Shown: positions 16,845 through 27,252, counted from the stretch's first letter. The stretch is DNA of 64,000 nucleotides from Martinezella tropici (GCF_008370325.1 NZ_VNIP01000001.1:372001-436000), one strand, 5' to 3'. Notes: generated by a model from the sequence alone, not told the origin. Numbers and translations are program-made.

Positions 16845-17885
16845 ATGCAAAAGCTCACTATCCGCCGTCCCGACGACTGGCATCTGCATTTGCGTGACGG
16901 AGCCATGCTCGAAGGCGTGATCGGCGATACCTCCAGGCATTTCGCCCGCGCCATCATCATGCCCAATCTCGTGCCGCCCGTCGTGACGACGGCGGACGCC
17001 GCTGCCTATCGCGAGCGTATCCTTAAAGCGCTGCCGGCCGGTGATCGCTTCCAGCCGCTGATGACGCTTTACCTCACCGAACACACCAGCCCCGACGATG
17101 TCGAGGAGGGCAAGGGGAGCGGCCTGATTACGGCGGTCAAGCTCTATCCGGCGGGCGCAACGACCAACTCCCACGGCGGCGTGCGCGATCTGAACAAGGC
17201 AATGCCGGTGCTGGAGCGCATGGCGAAGATCGGCCTGCCGCTCTGCGTCCATGGCGAGGTGACGACGCCCGAGGTCGATATTTTCGATCGCGAGGCCGTG
17301 TTCATCGAAACCGTGCTCGATCCGTTGCGCAAGCGACTGCCGGAGTTGAAGGTCACGATGGAGCACGTGACCACCTCGGATGGCATCAACTACATCCAAT
17401 CGGCGAAGGCAAACCTCGCCGGCTCGATCACGACGCATCATCTGATCATCAACCGCAACGCCATCCTCGTCGGCGGCATTCGCCCACACTATTATTGCCT
17501 GCCGGTCGCCAAGCGCGAAAGTCATCGCCTGGCGCTGCGCGCGGCTGCAACGAGTGGCGATACCAGGTTCTTCCTCGGCACGGATTCGGCTCCCCATGTC
17601 GATCCGTTGAAGGAGTGCGCTTGCGGTTGCGCCGGCATCTATACTTCGATCAATACTATGAGCTGCCTTGCCCATGTCTTCGAGCAGGAGGGTGCTTTGG
17701 AGAGGCTGGAAGCTTTCGCATCGCTGAACGGACCCGCCTGGTACGGGCTGCCGGTCAACGAGGACAGCATCACTCTGGTGCGTCGCCCCGATGCCGTGAC
17801 ATTCCCGGCCAAGATCGAAACGGGCGCCGGTCCGCTCACCGTCTTCGATCCCATGTTTCCTCTGCATTGGGATGTTGAAGGCTGA
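16845..17885 (+). CDS. pyrC: Dihydroorotase
   Basis: A 346-residue zinc amidohydrolase that cyclises carbamoyl-aspartate to dihydroorotate in pyrimidine synthesis. [10 protein letters not shown] gives the metal-binding His pair, [12 protein letters not shown] contains the carboxylated Lys, [10 protein letters not shown] and [10 protein letters not shown] give further ligand histidines, and FLGTDSAPH carries the catalytic Asp. The length fits the class II enzyme of E. coli. ATG 16845 was chosen over the upstream extension, which runs through the repeat. pyrE is about 3.7 kb downstream on the same strand. Confidence 0.95.
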   Translation: MQKLTIRRPDDWHLHLRDGAMLEGVIGDTSRHFARAIIMPNLVPPVVTTADAAAYRERILKALPAGDRFQPLMTLYLTEHTSPDDVEEGKGSGLITAVKLYPAGATTNSHGGVRDLNKAMPVLERMAKIGLPLCVHGEVTTPEVDIFDREAVFIETVLDPLRKRLPELKVTMEHVTTSDGINYIQSAKANLAGSITTHHLIINRNAILVGGIRPHYYCLPVAKRESHRLALRAAATSGDTRFFLGTDSAPHVDPLKECACGCAGIYTSINTMSCLAHVFEQEGALERLEAFASLNGPAWYGLPVNEDSITLVRRPDAVTFPAKIETGAGPLTVFDPMFPLHWDVEG

Positions 17886-18082
17886 ATTTAGATTTATATT
17901 ATATAAGTAAATTAAAATTTACACGCAATATTGTAGTAATTCATCCGTATTTGCCGCGATATGGAACGTATATTTTACTGATATATATTTTCTTTATTAT
18001 TTGCCGTAACCAATTTGATACCCCTTGAAGCCTAGCGTGTCATCGATCCCCCTACGGTAGAAAATGAAACCGTTGAAAGAGC

Positions 18083-19237
18083 ATGATGCTGGTCGATTAT
18101 AACTCCCTACTTCTGGCCCTCGGCGTTTCCGCGTCCTGCCTCGCGGTCACTTTGGTCGGAAGCTGGTTTTCCCGCCGGCCCGATACCTTTCTCCTGACGT
18201 GCTCTGCCGGCCTTGTGCCTCTCGTCGCCGGGATCTTCATCTATGGCGCCTATGTCGACCAGCCGCGGCCGCTTCTTGCTATCCTGACTTTCGTGCTGTT
18301 TTTCGTCGGCTTTGCGACCATTTGGATGGCAGGTCATCAGTTCCGCACGCGCCACCTCTCCAAAGCTCGCTTTGCTCTCGGCTGCCTGACCGGCATCGGC
18401 GCTTCGGGGGGACCTATGCTCGCCGGCTACGACGGGCTGGCCTTCATCGGCGACAATATCGTCATCAGTGTCCTTTTGCTTCTGACGGCGCGCGAATACT
18501 GGCTGAGCCGACGTGAAGCGCCCACGCCTCTTTACGGTATCACCGTGCTTTACACGCTGACCGCCATTTCCTTTGCGCTCTGCGCGGCTGTGTTGATCGC
18601 CGACGGCAAGCTCGTGCTTGGCCATGCGCCGGACAATTGGGCGGAGGATGTCAGCCTTGCCGTCTGCATTGCGGGGATGACCGGGATCGGTGCATTGTCG
18701 CTTGCGCTGCACCAGTGGCGCCAGGCCGCATTCCACCGCCAGGAGGCTATCACCGATTCTCTGACCGGGCTGCTGAACCGCCGGGCCTTGTTCGATCTCT
18801 ACGGTCGCCGCAGCTTCGGTCCGTCCATGGCCGTCATCATCTTCGACATCGACCGCTTCAAGACCATCAACGATCAGCACGGCCACGCCACCGGCGACCT
18901 TGTGCTCAAGCTTTTCGGCCAGGAGCTCGCCTTCGGTTTGCGGCCTTCCGACACGGTAGCGCGTCTGGGAGGCGAAGAATTTGCGCTCGTTCTCGACAAT
19001 GCGCTGCCGGGGCGCGCGGAGCAGGTCGCAGAGCGGGTGCGTGATGCCTTTGCGGCACGGGCGATCAGCATCGACGACAAGACTTTGGTCTGCACCGTCA
19101 GTGCCGGGGTAGCCACCGGCACAATCAAGGGCCTGGGTTTCGACGACGTCCTTCGTGCCGCCGACAAGGCGCTCTACGAGGCCAAGCGCAACGGCCGCAA
19201 CCGTGTCGAGGTTGCGGCCTATCTGCACGCCGTCTAG
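18083..19237 (+). CDS. Membrane-anchored diguanylate cyclase (GGDEF)
   Basis: A 384-residue inner-membrane enzyme expected to make cyclic di-GMP. Residues 1-210 contain about seven hydrophobic segments and may act as a sensor. The GGDEF domain begins at DSLTGLLNRRAL (about residue 225), with IIFDIDRFKTIND and active-site GGEEF at 296-300. RPSD at 287-290 is a product-inhibition I-site placed five residues before GGEEF, so feedback inhibition is expected. There is no EAL domain. The stop codon TAG lies inside a dispersed 107-bp repeat. The 197-bp region upstream is strongly AT-rich without other features. Confidence 0.9.
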   Translation: MMLVDYNSLLLALGVSASCLAVTLVGSWFSRRPDTFLLTCSAGLVPLVAGIFIYGAYVDQPRPLLAILTFVLFFVGFATIWMAGHQFRTRHLSKARFALGCLTGIGASGGPMLAGYDGLAFIGDNIVISVLLLLTAREYWLSRREAPTPLYGITVLYTLTAISFALCAAVLIADGKLVLGHAPDNWAEDVSLAVCIAGMTGIGALSLALHQWRQAAFHRQEAITDSLTGLLNRRALFDLYGRRSFGPSMAVIIFDIDRFKTINDQHGHATGDLVLKLFGQELAFGLRPSDTVARLGGEEFALVLDNALPGRAEQVAERVRDAFAARAISIDDKTLVCTVSAGVATGTIKGLGFDDVLRAADKALYEAKRNGRNRVEVAAYLHAV

Positions 19238-19340
19238 AGCATTTCCGCTTTTCTTCGAATCGCGAAAACGCTCTATCTTCTCATTTCCCAACGCATTCCG
19301 GACGGAAAACCGCTGCGCACTTTTCCTGGAAATGCTCTAG
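19234..19340. repeat. 107-bp intergenic repeat with 13-bp terminal inverted repeats (copy 1)
   Basis: The element begins CTAGAGCATTTCC and ends GGAAATGCTCTAG, a perfect 13-bp inverted repeat. Its interior closely matches the element at 28133-28238 in opposite orientation. Its first bases supply the stop codon of the GGDEF gene. Confidence 0.85.
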
Positions 19341-19381
19341 CCGGTCATCTTCAGGGGCGTACGGCTGCTCTTCCGATGCGT

Positions 19382-19861
19382 TCAGAACAGGGCTTTCACG
19401 AAGGCGCAGGCGGCTAATAGGGAAGCCACCGTGCGTACATGGTTCCACCAGACCCAGTCGCTGAGATAGGTCGACCATAGCCGTGCCGACTCTGCGGAGT
19501 GGCCGTCGACCTTGTCGAGCGCGTCGTTGAGCGGCACATTGAACACCATCGTCGAAAGAAAGCTCGCGACGATGTAGAGCGCCGCACCCGCCAGCATCAG
19601 CATGCTGATGCTGCCCCGCCAGTAGAGAATTGCCATCACCGCGATGAAGAGCGACAGCGCGGCCGTCAGCAGGAACAGAACGATGAAGGGCGAGCGCACG
19701 ATCGTCGTGTTGATCGATTGCATGGCAGCGATCCCCTGATCGACGGGAAGGCGGGCGAAGGCCTGCATGATGAAGGTCGAAAAGGCGAAGTAGACGCCGG
19801 CGAGAAGGCCGCTGCTGAGTGCTGCGACGATGAGGGCGATATTCGTGATCGGAAAGGTCAT
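19382..19861 (-). CDS. DUF1772-family membrane protein
   Basis: A 159-residue membrane protein with four predicted transmembrane segments. The N-terminus ALIVAALSSGLLAGVYFAFS and the mid-protein FNVPLNDAL motif are typical of DUF1772, related to anthrone oxygenase-like proteins. It overlaps the NmrA-type gene by 4 bp (ATGA), so the two are coupled. A role in redox handling of aromatic or quinone compounds is suggested by the family and the partner only. Confidence 0.8.
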   Translation of the reverse strand: MTFPITNIALIVAALSSGLLAGVYFAFSTFIMQAFARLPVDQGIAAMQSINTTIVRSPFIVLFLLTAALSLFIAVMAILYWRGSISMLMLAGAALYIVASFLSTMVFNVPLNDALDKVDGHSAESARLWSTYLSDWVWWNHVRTVASLLAACAFVKALF

Positions 19862-20688
19862 GACTGGGCACTCCAGATGCCGGTTGCGGCGGTTTGTCGG
19901 GCATAATCGGAAAAGTCTTTCGGCTGCCTGCCGAGGATCCGGCGGATGCCGTCCATGACAGGCGAGTTGCGGCCGTCGAGCACCTGCGTGAAAAGCTCAT
20001 GCAGGAGATCGGTCGTCTCTTTCGGCAGGCCATAGGCGGTCATCTCGGCGATGAAAGCACCTATCGGAACGGTTTCATACCCGATGATCCTGCCGGAGGC
20101 CGCCGCGATTTCGGACACCGCCTGGCGAAAGGTCAGGGCGCGGGGTCCCGTCAGTTCGTAGGTCTGGTTGCGATGACGGGGGTCGGTGAGACACGCGACG
20201 GCCGCGTCGGCGATGTCGTCGGCATCGATGAAAGGCTCCGGCACATCGCCGGCCGGCAAGGCGAGCTTTCCCTGCAAAAGGCCGTCGACGAAAGCACCCT
20301 CGCTGAAATTCTGGTTGAACCAGCTGGCGCGCAGCACCGTGTAGCCGATGCCGGTAGCCTTGAGTTTCTCCTCGCTGCGAACGGCTCCGTCTTCACCGCG
20401 CCCGGAAAGCAGCACGATGTGCTCCACGCCCACCTCGATAGCGGCTTTCGCAAGAGCGGCGATGGCTTCCGCCGCCCAGTCGACCGAAAGGTCCGGCTGG
20501 AACGTGACATAAGCGGCGGAAGAGCGTTCCAGCGCCTGATGCCAGGTGCTGCGGTCCTGCCAATCGAAGCGGGGTGTCGTCGAGCGCGAAGCGGCGCGAA
20601 CCGTGATGCCGCGCTCCTTCAGCCGCTCGGCGACCCGGCCGCCGGTTTTTCCCAGTCCGCCGATGATAGCAATTGTCGAGATCTGCAT
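19858..20688 (-). CDS. NmrA-like NAD(P)-binding protein (QorB/azoreductase type)
   Basis: A 276-residue atypical short-chain dehydrogenase. The nucleotide motif is IIGGLGKTGGRVAERL near the N-terminus, VEHIVLLSGRGED lies around residue 90-105, and VLRASWFNQNFSEGAF is characteristic of NmrA-like proteins. The usual Tyr-x-x-x-Lys pair is absent, as in the family. It is divergent from a TetR gene with two direct repeats between them, and followed by DUF1772, suggesting an inducible redox-stress unit. Confidence 0.82.
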   Translation of the reverse strand: MQISTIAIIGGLGKTGGRVAERLKERGITVRAASRSTTPRFDWQDRSTWHQALERSSAAYVTFQPDLSVDWAAEAIAALAKAAIEVGVEHIVLLSGRGEDGAVRSEEKLKATGIGYTVLRASWFNQNFSEGAFVDGLLQGKLALPAGDVPEPFIDADDIADAAVACLTDPRHRNQTYELTGPRALTFRQAVSEIAAASGRIIGYETVPIGAFIAEMTAYGLPKETTDLLHELFTQVLDGRNSPVMDGIRRILGRQPKDFSDYARQTAATGIWSAQS

Positions 20689-20707
20689 TTCAAGCTCCTC
20701 CAGTGTA

Positions 20708-20754
20708 AAATGTGATAAATTCTCTCATTTGCGAAATGTGATAAACTCTCTTAT
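20708..20754. promoter_or_regulatory. Direct-repeat operator between nmrA-like and tetR
   Basis: ATGTGATAAAyTCTCTyAT occurs twice, at 20710-20728 and 20736-20754, spaced 26 bp start to start. Only two positions differ. Location in the divergent gap suggests binding sites of the adjacent TetR protein. Confidence 0.65.
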
Positions 20755-20787
20755 ATTGCTTGTCAACAGTCACAGGCAGGGAATGGC

Positions 20788-21438
20788 ATGACGCAGGAAC
20801 CGATCGCGAGACGCAGGCGCAGCAAGGATGAGGCGGGTACCCCGCGCCGCATACCCAGCCAACAGCGTGGCCGTGAGCGCGTGGACCTGATCCTTTCGGT
20901 GGCATCCGAGTTGATTGCCAAGAACGGCAGCGATGCGCTGCGTATGGGCGAGATCGTCGAGAAGGCCGGTGTCTCCTTCGGTTCGCTCTACCAATATTTC
21001 CCGGACAAGACGGCGATCATCCGCGTGCTGGCGGAGCGCTTCAATGAGCAGGGGCGGCAATGTGTCGAGGACGAGCTGGTGGCGATAAAGAGTGCCGATC
21101 AGCTCCAGGAGGCCCTTGGCCGTATCGTCGACGGCTACTATGCCATGTTTCTCGACGAGCCCGTCATGCGCGACATCTGGCACGCGACCCATGCCGACAA
21201 ACTGCTGCAGCAGGTCGACGCCGAAGACATGGAATGGCATTCGCAAGCATTTCTCACCGTTCTCGAGCGCCTCTGGCCCGAGCGCAACCAAGGCGAACTC
21301 GCAAGGATCGCCCGATTGACCATGCAGCTGGTCGCCGCCGCCGTCCGCTACGCGATTTCGATCGAACGGGAAGAGGGTGACAAGGTCATCGCGCTGTTCA
21401 AGACAATGCTTCCTGCCGATCTCGGCGCGCTGCGATGA
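20788..21438 (+). CDS. TetR-family regulator, divergent from the NmrA/DUF1772 pair
   Basis: A 216-residue TetR protein. The Arg/Lys-rich N-terminus is followed by the HTH ([20 protein letters not shown], then PDKTAI) at about residues 52-80. It probably represses the divergent NmrA-DUF1772 operon and itself through the direct repeats in the gap. The inducer is unknown. Confidence 0.87.
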   Translation: MTQEPIARRRRSKDEAGTPRRIPSQQRGRERVDLILSVASELIAKNGSDALRMGEIVEKAGVSFGSLYQYFPDKTAIIRVLAERFNEQGRQCVEDELVAIKSADQLQEALGRIVDGYYAMFLDEPVMRDIWHATHADKLLQQVDAEDMEWHSQAFLTVLERLWPERNQGELARIARLTMQLVAAAVRYAISIEREEGDKVIALFKTMLPADLGALR

Positions 21439-21562
21439 TCGCTTTCGGTCGCCTTTACCAGCCGCGGCCGTGACGATACCAGCAAAAGCTTCTATTCGTC
21501 TGGAAACTCGGGCAGCTTGCTGCTATTGCCGCTGGAACATTAGCGCTGCGAAGGAGGCCCGC

Positions 21563-22261
21563 ATGACCCAGATGACTTTTACCGATCGCGCCGTCATGGC
21601 TGAGTTAGTGGCCAGGATGCTTTGGGAGATCAAGGCGGTCCATTTCAGCGCCGACAAGCCCTATAAGCTTGCCTCCGGCATGGCGAGCCCGGTCTATATC
21701 GACTGCCGCAAGCTGATCTCCTATCCGCGCATCCGTTCGACGGTCATGGATTTCGCCGCAAGCATCATCGTGCGCAATGCCGGCTTTGAACAATTCGACT
21801 GCGTTGCCGGCGGTGAGACGGCGGGCATCCCCTTCGCCGCCTTCCTGGCCGAGCGGCTGAACCTGCCGATGATCTACGTCCGCAAGCAGCCGAAGGGACA
21901 TGGCCGCAACGCCCAGATCGAAGGCGATATGCGCGATGGCGCCCGCGTGCTCGTCATCGAGGATCTGACCACGGCCGGCGGCAGCATGTTCACCTTCATC
22001 GACGCCATCCGCGCAGCCGGCGGCATCGTCGATCATGGCATGGCGTTGTTCTATTACGACATCTTCCCCGAAGCGGAAGAGCGCTTCGCCAATGGAAAAG
22101 TTCGCCTGCATCACATCGCCACCTGGCGCGATGTGCTCGCCGTTGCCAAGGAGCAGAAGCTGTTCGACGGCAAGACGCTCGAGGAAGTCGAAGCCTTTCT
22201 CAATGCGCCGCTCGCCTGGTCCGGTAGGAACGGCGGCATTTCGGAGCTGCCCACAAACTGA
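21563..22261 (+). CDS. pyrE: Orotate phosphoribosyltransferase
   Basis: A 232-residue enzyme joining orotate to PRPP to give orotidine monophosphate. [20 protein letters not shown] is the conserved substrate region and [13 protein letters not shown] is the PRPP-binding signature. The longer C-terminal tail is usual for the alphaproteobacterial type. ATG 21563 is preceded by AAGGAGG; the longer frame to 21377 overlaps the TetR gene and is rejected. Frk follows 71 bp later. Confidence 0.95.
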   Translation: MTQMTFTDRAVMAELVARMLWEIKAVHFSADKPYKLASGMASPVYIDCRKLISYPRIRSTVMDFAASIIVRNAGFEQFDCVAGGETAGIPFAAFLAERLNLPMIYVRKQPKGHGRNAQIEGDMRDGARVLVIEDLTTAGGSMFTFIDAIRAAGGIVDHGMALFYYDIFPEAEERFANGKVRLHHIATWRDVLAVAKEQKLFDGKTLEEVEAFLNAPLAWSGRNGGISELPTN

Positions 22262-22332
22262 CGCTTTGCTTTTGCTCTGAATTTATCTAATCGATTTATG
22301 GACACGACAGACGCGCTCTTTGGGAGGCCGGA

Positions 22333-23259
22333 ATGATATTGTGCTGTGGCGAAGCTTTGATCGACATGCTGCCGCGGGAGACGACCCAGGGCGAGAAGGG
22401 CTTTGCCCCCTATGCCGGCGGCGCGATCTTCAACACCGCGATAGCGCTTGGCCGGCTCGGCGTTCCCACCGGCTTCTTCACCGGCCTCGCTGACGACATG
22501 ATGGGCGATATCCTGCGCGAGACGCTGTCGGCCTCCAAAGTCGATTTCAGCTATTGCGCCATCACGCCCCGCCCGAGCACGATCGCCTTCGTCAAGCTCG
22601 TCAACGGCCAGGCGACCTATGCCTTCTATGATGAAGGCACGGCTGGCCGCATGATCACCGAGGCCGATCTTCCGGCGCTCGGCGATGATTGCGAAGCGCT
22701 GCATTTCGGCGCGATCAGCCTGATCCCCGACCCGTGCGGCGCGACCTATGAGGCGCTGATGAAGCGCGAGCACCAGAGCCGCGTGATCTCGCTCGATCCG
22801 AACATTCGTCCTGGTTTCATCAAGGACAAGGCCGCGCACATGGCGCGTCTCAACCGCATGGTCGCCATGTCCGATATCCTGAAGTTCTCCGATGAGGATC
22901 TGGCATGGTTCGGCATCCCTGGCGATCACGATGAACTCGCCGCGCATTGGCTGGCTAAGGGCGCAAAGCTCGTCGTCGTCACCAAGGGCGCGGAAGGCGC
23001 GACCGGCTATACCAAGTCGTTGAAGGTCTCGGTTCCGAGCGAGCGCGTCACCGTGGTCGACACGGTCGGCGCCGGCGACACCTTCGACGCCGGCATCCTG
23101 GCGTCGCTGAAGATGAACAACCTGCTGACCAAGGCGCAGGTGGCTTCGCTTGAGGAGAAGGCCTTGCGAGATGCCCTCGGGCTCGGCGCCAAGGCAGCAG
23201 CGGTGACTGTGTCGCGCGCCGGTGCCAATCCGCCCTGGGCAAATGAGATCGGGCTTTAA
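22333..23259 (+). CDS. frk: Fructokinase (PfkB family)
   Basis: A 308-residue PfkB sugar kinase. The N-terminal motif CCGEALIDMLP and the glycine-rich YAGGAIFNTAIALGRLG bind sugar, and DTVGAGDTFDAG near residue 240 is the PfkB signature with the catalytic Asp. It phosphorylates fructose to fructose 6-phosphate, which fits the Frc transporter 6 kb upstream and pgi next door. A hairpin right after the stop codon probably ends the transcript. Confidence 0.9.
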   Translation: MILCCGEALIDMLPRETTQGEKGFAPYAGGAIFNTAIALGRLGVPTGFFTGLADDMMGDILRETLSASKVDFSYCAITPRPSTIAFVKLVNGQATYAFYDEGTAGRMITEADLPALGDDCEALHFGAISLIPDPCGATYEALMKREHQSRVISLDPNIRPGFIKDKAAHMARLNRMVAMSDILKFSDEDLAWFGIPGDHDELAAHWLAKGAKLVVVTKGAEGATGYTKSLKVSVPSERVTVVDTVGAGDTFDAGILASLKMNNLLTKAQVASLEEKALRDALGLGAKAAAVTVSRAGANPPWANEIGL

Positions 23260-23264
23260 TTTAA

Positions 23265-23391
23265 CCCTCCCCTTGAGGGGGAGGGTCGGCACGCAGTGCC
23301 GGGGTGGGGTGATCCTTTAGTCGTTCCGAGGCGGAGAGCTCAATCACCCCCACCCGCCGCTTTGCGGCGACCTCCCCCCTCAAGGGGGAGG
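23265..23391. repeat. GC-rich palindrome block between frk and pgi
   Basis: CCCTCCCC-TTGA-GGGGGAGGG (23265-23285) just after frk, a central part with GCCGCTTTGCGGC, and CCTCCCCC...TCAA-GGGGGAGG (23371-23391) before the pgi stop. The outer palindromes resemble each other. The block separates convergent genes and likely terminates both. Confidence 0.65.
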
Positions 23392-23404
23392 TGAAACGAA
23401 CGCC

Positions 23405-25030
23405 TTACTTCGCGCGGCTTGCCAGCGCAGCCACCAGCCCTTGCGTCGATGAATCGTGGCCGGCAGCACTTTCCTTGCCTTCGATGACGGGCAGCAGGCC
23501 GGTTGCCAGTTCCTTGCCGAGCTCGACGCCCCACTGGTCGAAGGAGTTGATGCGGAAAAGTACGCCTTCGACGAAGACGCGGTGTTCGTAGAGAGCGATC
23601 AGGCGGCCGAGCGCGTAGGGCGTCAGCTTGTCGTAGACGAAGGTGATCGACGGACGGTTGCCGGTGAAGACGCGGTGCGGCGCGATGAAATCGGCCTTTT
23701 TATCGTCCATGCCCTTGGAGGTGAGCTGGGCCTTGGCTTCCTCGAAGGTGCGGCCCTTCATCAGCGCTTCCGACTGCGCTAGGCAATTGGCCATCAAGAG
23801 CTGGTGCTGGTGGCGCAGGTTCGGCTCGAAGCCGTTGGCGGCGATCATGAACTCGGCCGGGATGACGCTCGTGCCCTGGTGGATGAGCTGGTAGAAGGCG
23901 TGCTGGCCGTTGGTGCCGGGTTCGCCCCAGACGACTGGGCCGGAATTGCCTTCGACCGGCGTGCCGTCGATGGTGACGCCCTTGCCGTTCGATTCCATGT
24001 CAAGCTGCTGCAGGTAGGCCGGGAAACGCGACAGGCGCTGGTCATAGGGCAGGATTGCGCGGGTCGGGTAGCCGAGCACGTTGCGGTGATAAAAGCCGAT
24101 GAGGCCGAGCAGCATCGGCAGGTTTTCCTTGAAGGGCGCCTGGCGGAAATGGTTGTCCATCGCATGCGCGCCATCGAGGAATTTGCCGAAGTTTTCCGGG
24201 CCGATGGCGATCATCAGCGGCAGGCCGATGGCCGACCAGATCGAGTAGCGGCCGCCGACCCAATCCCAGAATCCGAAGACGCGCTCGCTGTCGATGCCGA
24301 AGGCGGCGACCTTGTCGAGCGCCGTCGAAACGGCGGCGAAGTGGTGCTGCACGGCGGCTTCGCCGAGCGCATCAGCGATGAATTTGCGCGCCGTCTGGGC
24401 GTTGGTCATCGTTTCGATCGTCGTGAAGGTCTTGGAAGCGACGATGAAAAGGGTCGTTTCGGGGGAAACGAGCTTCAGGATATCGGCGATATGGGCGCCG
24501 TCGATATTGGAGACGAAGTGCGAGCGCGGACCGTCGTGAAAAGGCGCCAGCGCCAGCGTCGCCATGACCGGGCCGAGATCGGAGCCGCCGATGCCGATGT
24601 TGATAACGTCGGTGATCGCCTTGCCCGTGGAACCTTTGAGTGCGCCCGAGCGGATGCCGTCGGCAAACTTGCCCATTGCGGCCAGCACGCCGTTGACGTC
24701 GGGCATGACATCCTTGCCGTCCACGAGCACGGGCGTATTGGAGCGGTTGCGCAGCGCGGTGTGCAGCACGGCGCGGTTTTCGGTGAAGTTGATGGCGACG
24801 CCCGAGAACATTTCCTCGCGCTTGGCCGCGATGCCGCCCTCGGCTGCGAGTTTCTCGAGCAGGGCGAGAATTTCGTCGTTCACCGCCGTCTTGGAATAAT
24901 CCATCAGCAGGTCGTCGACCGAAGCACTGAAACGGGAAAAGCGCTTGGGATCGGCGGCAAAGGCGGCACGGATATCGGTGGCCTTCGTTGCCGACGCGGC
25001 GCTCTTCAGTTGATCGACGAGGGCGTTCAT
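23405..25030 (-). CDS. pgi: Glucose-6-phosphate isomerase
   Basis: A 541-residue isomerase linking fructose 6-phosphate and glucose 6-phosphate. The phosphate-binding [12 protein letters not shown] motif is at about residues 140-155, [10 protein letters not shown] and [11 protein letters not shown] follow, and the active-site signatures [13 protein letters not shown] and [20 protein letters not shown] are intact. ATG 25030 has AGGAG upstream. In rhizobia lacking phosphofructokinase, Pgi is needed to route fructose into the Entner-Doudoroff pathway, which fits its place beside frk. Confidence 0.96.
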   Translation of the reverse strand: MNALVDQLKSAASATKATDIRAAFAADPKRFSRFSASVDDLLMDYSKTAVNDEILALLEKLAAEGGIAAKREEMFSGVAINFTENRAVLHTALRNRSNTPVLVDGKDVMPDVNGVLAAMGKFADGIRSGALKGSTGKAITDVINIGIGGSDLGPVMATLALAPFHDGPRSHFVSNIDGAHIADILKLVSPETTLFIVASKTFTTIETMTNAQTARKFIADALGEAAVQHHFAAVSTALDKVAAFGIDSERVFGFWDWVGGRYSIWSAIGLPLMIAIGPENFGKFLDGAHAMDNHFRQAPFKENLPMLLGLIGFYHRNVLGYPTRAILPYDQRLSRFPAYLQQLDMESNGKGVTIDGTPVEGNSGPVVWGEPGTNGQHAFYQLIHQGTSVIPAEFMIAANGFEPNLRHQHQLLMANCLAQSEALMKGRTFEEAKAQLTSKGMDDKKADFIAPHRVFTGNRPSITFVYDKLTPYALGRLIALYEHRVFVEGVLFRINSFDQWGVELGKELATGLLPVIEGKESAAGHDSSTQGLVAALASRAK

Positions 25031-25152
25031 GGGGACTCCTTGCGGTTCGCGCCGCTTGCCGTCCGGAGAGGGCAGGGGCACTCTGAGTTGGTCGCGGAAA
25101 CTATTCCCTATGTAGGGCGTAAATCAAGTTCACGTATCATCCAAAACGAAAA

Positions 25153-25183
25153 AAGCCGCTCGCGAAAAATGCGCGAGCGGCTT
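25153..25183 (-). terminator. fadD terminator
   Basis: AAGCCGCTCGCG and CGCGAGCGGCTT form a perfect 12-bp stem with a 7-nt loop. On the minus strand it is followed by TTTT and lies 22 bp after the fadD stop codon. Confidence 0.9.
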
Positions 25184-25204
25184 CCTGAATGGCACGGAAT
25201 TATG

Positions 25205-26902
25205 TCAGCCGCGCAACTCCTTACGCAGGATCTTGCCGACATTCGATTTCGGCAGTTCCGAGCGGAATTCGATAAAGCGCGGACGCTTGTAATTGGTCAG
25301 GTTGGCTGCGCAATGGGCCTTGACGTCGGCCTCCGTCAGGGCCGGGTCCTTCTTGACGATGAAGAGCTTCACTGCCTCGCCGGAATGAGGATCGGTCACG
25401 CCGATCGCTGCTGCTTCCAGAACGCCCGGATGCATGACGGCCACTTCCTCGATCTCGTTCGGATAGACGTTGAAGCCCGACACCAGGATCATGTCCTTCT
25501 TGCGGTCGACGATCTTGGTGAAGCCGCGCTCGTCCATGAAGCCCATGTCGCCGCTTCGGAAGAAGCCGTCCAACGTCATCACGCGCGCGGTTTCGGCCGG
25601 CTGCTTCCAATAGCCGGCCATCACCTGCGGTCCGCGGATGCAGATCTCGCCGACTTCGCCGAGCGGCAGCGAATTGCCGTTCTCATCGCGAATGTCGAAA
25701 TCCGTACCCGTGATCGGCAGGCCGATCGTGCCGGTGAATTCCGGGCTGTCGAAGCGATTGGCGCTTGCGACCGGCGATGTCTCGGAAAGGCCGTAGCCTT
25801 CGGTGATCCAGGCTCCCGTCAATTTCTGCCAGCGCTCGGCGACTGGCCGCTGTACCGCCATGCCGCCGGCAAGCGTTGCCGTGTTGGAAAGATCGAGCTT
25901 GGTGAATTCGGGATTGTTCATCAGCGCATTGAACAGCGTGTTCAGGCCGGGGAACATGTCGAACTTGTATTTGCCCAGTTCCTTGATGAAGGCCGGTATG
26001 TCGCGCGGGTTGGCGATCAACACGTTATGGCCGCCGAGCGACATGCCCATCAGCGAATTCACCGTCAGCGCGAAGATGTGATAGAGCGGCAGCGCGCAGA
26101 CGAAGGTCAGCTGCTCGGGGCGCGGCTTGTTGATATAGGCGGATTGCAGCCAGAGCAGCAATTGCAGTTGGTTGGCGAGCAGATTGGAATGGGTGAGGAT
26201 CGCACCCTTGGCGACGCCTGTCGTACCGCCGGTATATTGCAGGAAGGCGATGTCGCTGCCGGTGAGCGCCGCCGGCTTCAAGGGCAGGCGCGCGCCTTCG
26301 GAGATCACACCTTTGAAACTGCGGTGGCCGGGGATGGACCATGCCGGCACGAGCTTTTTCACCTTGCGGACGATGAAGTTGACAATATGGCCCTTGACGC
26401 CGAGCATGTCGCCGAGCGCGGTGACGACGACATGGCGCACATCCGTATGCGCCAGCACCTGCTCCACCGTATGGGCGAAATTCTCCAGAACGAAAATCGC
26501 CTTGGCGCCGCAGTCGCGCAGCTGGTGTTCGAGTTCGCGCGGCGTATAGAGCGGATTGACGTTGACGACGACGAGGCCGGCGCGAAGGATGCCGTAAACC
26601 GTGACCGGGTTCTGCAGCACATTCGGCATCATGACGGCGACGCGGTCGCCCTTCTGAAGGCCGAGGCTCTGCAGCCAGGCGGCAATCTTGCGCGTCTGCG
26701 TGTTAAGTTCGCGATAGGTGATGGATTTGCCCATGCTGGTAAAGGCGAGCCGGTCGGCATAGCGCGCGCAGCTTTCCTCCAGCAGCTCGATGAGTGATGC
26801 ATGCTCCAGCGGCGGCAATTCCGCCGGTACAATGTTCGGATAAGACGCGAGCCATATTTTCTTGACCTGCGGTCTGTCCGAAGGAGCGGAGACTGAATTC
26901 AT
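25205..26902 (-). CDS. fadD: Long-chain fatty-acid-CoA ligase
   Basis: A 565-residue AMP-forming acyl-CoA synthetase that activates fatty acids for beta-oxidation. YTGGTTGVAKGA (about residues 220-231) is the AMP-binding motif, TEGYGLSETSPV the adenylate motif, and SGDMGFMDERGFTKIVDRKKDMI the hinge region (read as two parts around DERGF). KSNVGKILRKELR is the C-terminal catalytic Lys motif. ATG 26902 is preferred over GTG 26908 because AGGAGG then stands at 8 nt. A perfect palindrome 158 bp upstream suggests control by a fatty-acid-responsive regulator. Confidence 0.93.
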   Translation of the reverse strand: MNSVSAPSDRPQVKKIWLASYPNIVPAELPPLEHASLIELLEESCARYADRLAFTSMGKSITYRELNTQTRKIAAWLQSLGLQKGDRVAVMMPNVLQNPVTVYGILRAGLVVVNVNPLYTPRELEHQLRDCGAKAIFVLENFAHTVEQVLAHTDVRHVVVTALGDMLGVKGHIVNFIVRKVKKLVPAWSIPGHRSFKGVISEGARLPLKPAALTGSDIAFLQYTGGTTGVAKGAILTHSNLLANQLQLLLWLQSAYINKPRPEQLTFVCALPLYHIFALTVNSLMGMSLGGHNVLIANPRDIPAFIKELGKYKFDMFPGLNTLFNALMNNPEFTKLDLSNTATLAGGMAVQRPVAERWQKLTGAWITEGYGLSETSPVASANRFDSPEFTGTIGLPITGTDFDIRDENGNSLPLGEVGEICIRGPQVMAGYWKQPAETARVMTLDGFFRSGDMGFMDERGFTKIVDRKKDMILVSGFNVYPNEIEEVAVMHPGVLEAAAIGVTDPHSGEAVKLFIVKKDPALTEADVKAHCAANLTNYKRPRFIEFRSELPKSNVGKILRKELRG

Positions 26903-27060
26903 GCGCACTTCCTCCTTTACGCATCATCACCACGCCCCGCCGTCCTTGGGCGGCGGTTATGTAAAGTGTCACTGCGCGATCGAAAAGTCTCCCGCTTTTC
27001 ACATCGCCGCAGCCTTTGCTCTCAACTAAATTATTGGAGCATCTCGAAGCTACAATAACC

Positions 27061-27076
27061 TTGACGTAAACGTCAA
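27061..27076. promoter_or_regulatory. Palindromic operator TTGACGTAAACGTCAA upstream of fadD
   Basis: A perfect inverted repeat (TTGACGT, AA, ACGTCAA). Similar sites in proteobacteria are bound by LiuR-like or fatty-acid/branched-chain degradation regulators. Half-sites of the same type occur before the nitronate monooxygenase gene at 38922-38943. The rest of this 350-bp gap (26903-27252) holds only small hairpins near the PRC-barrel gene. Confidence 0.65.
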
Positions 27077-27252
27077 TAAACGTTCTCCGCTCACGTTTTT
27101 TTACAATCTTGAAAAAAGTACTGGAACTTTTATGACAACGGAGCGTTAATGGGCCCGTGGGTGTAAACCCATCGGAGCATCGTGCTGCCCCAAAAGAGCA
27201 GATCGGACGCTCCACGATTTTATGTGACGCGTATCCAAAAGGAGGTGCGCAT

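Noticed and set aside
23804..26797. A 997-codon open frame on the + strand
   Set aside because: It lies antisense to pgi and fadD, both clear enzymes with full motifs. High GC content creates long antisense frames; its translation shows no domain.
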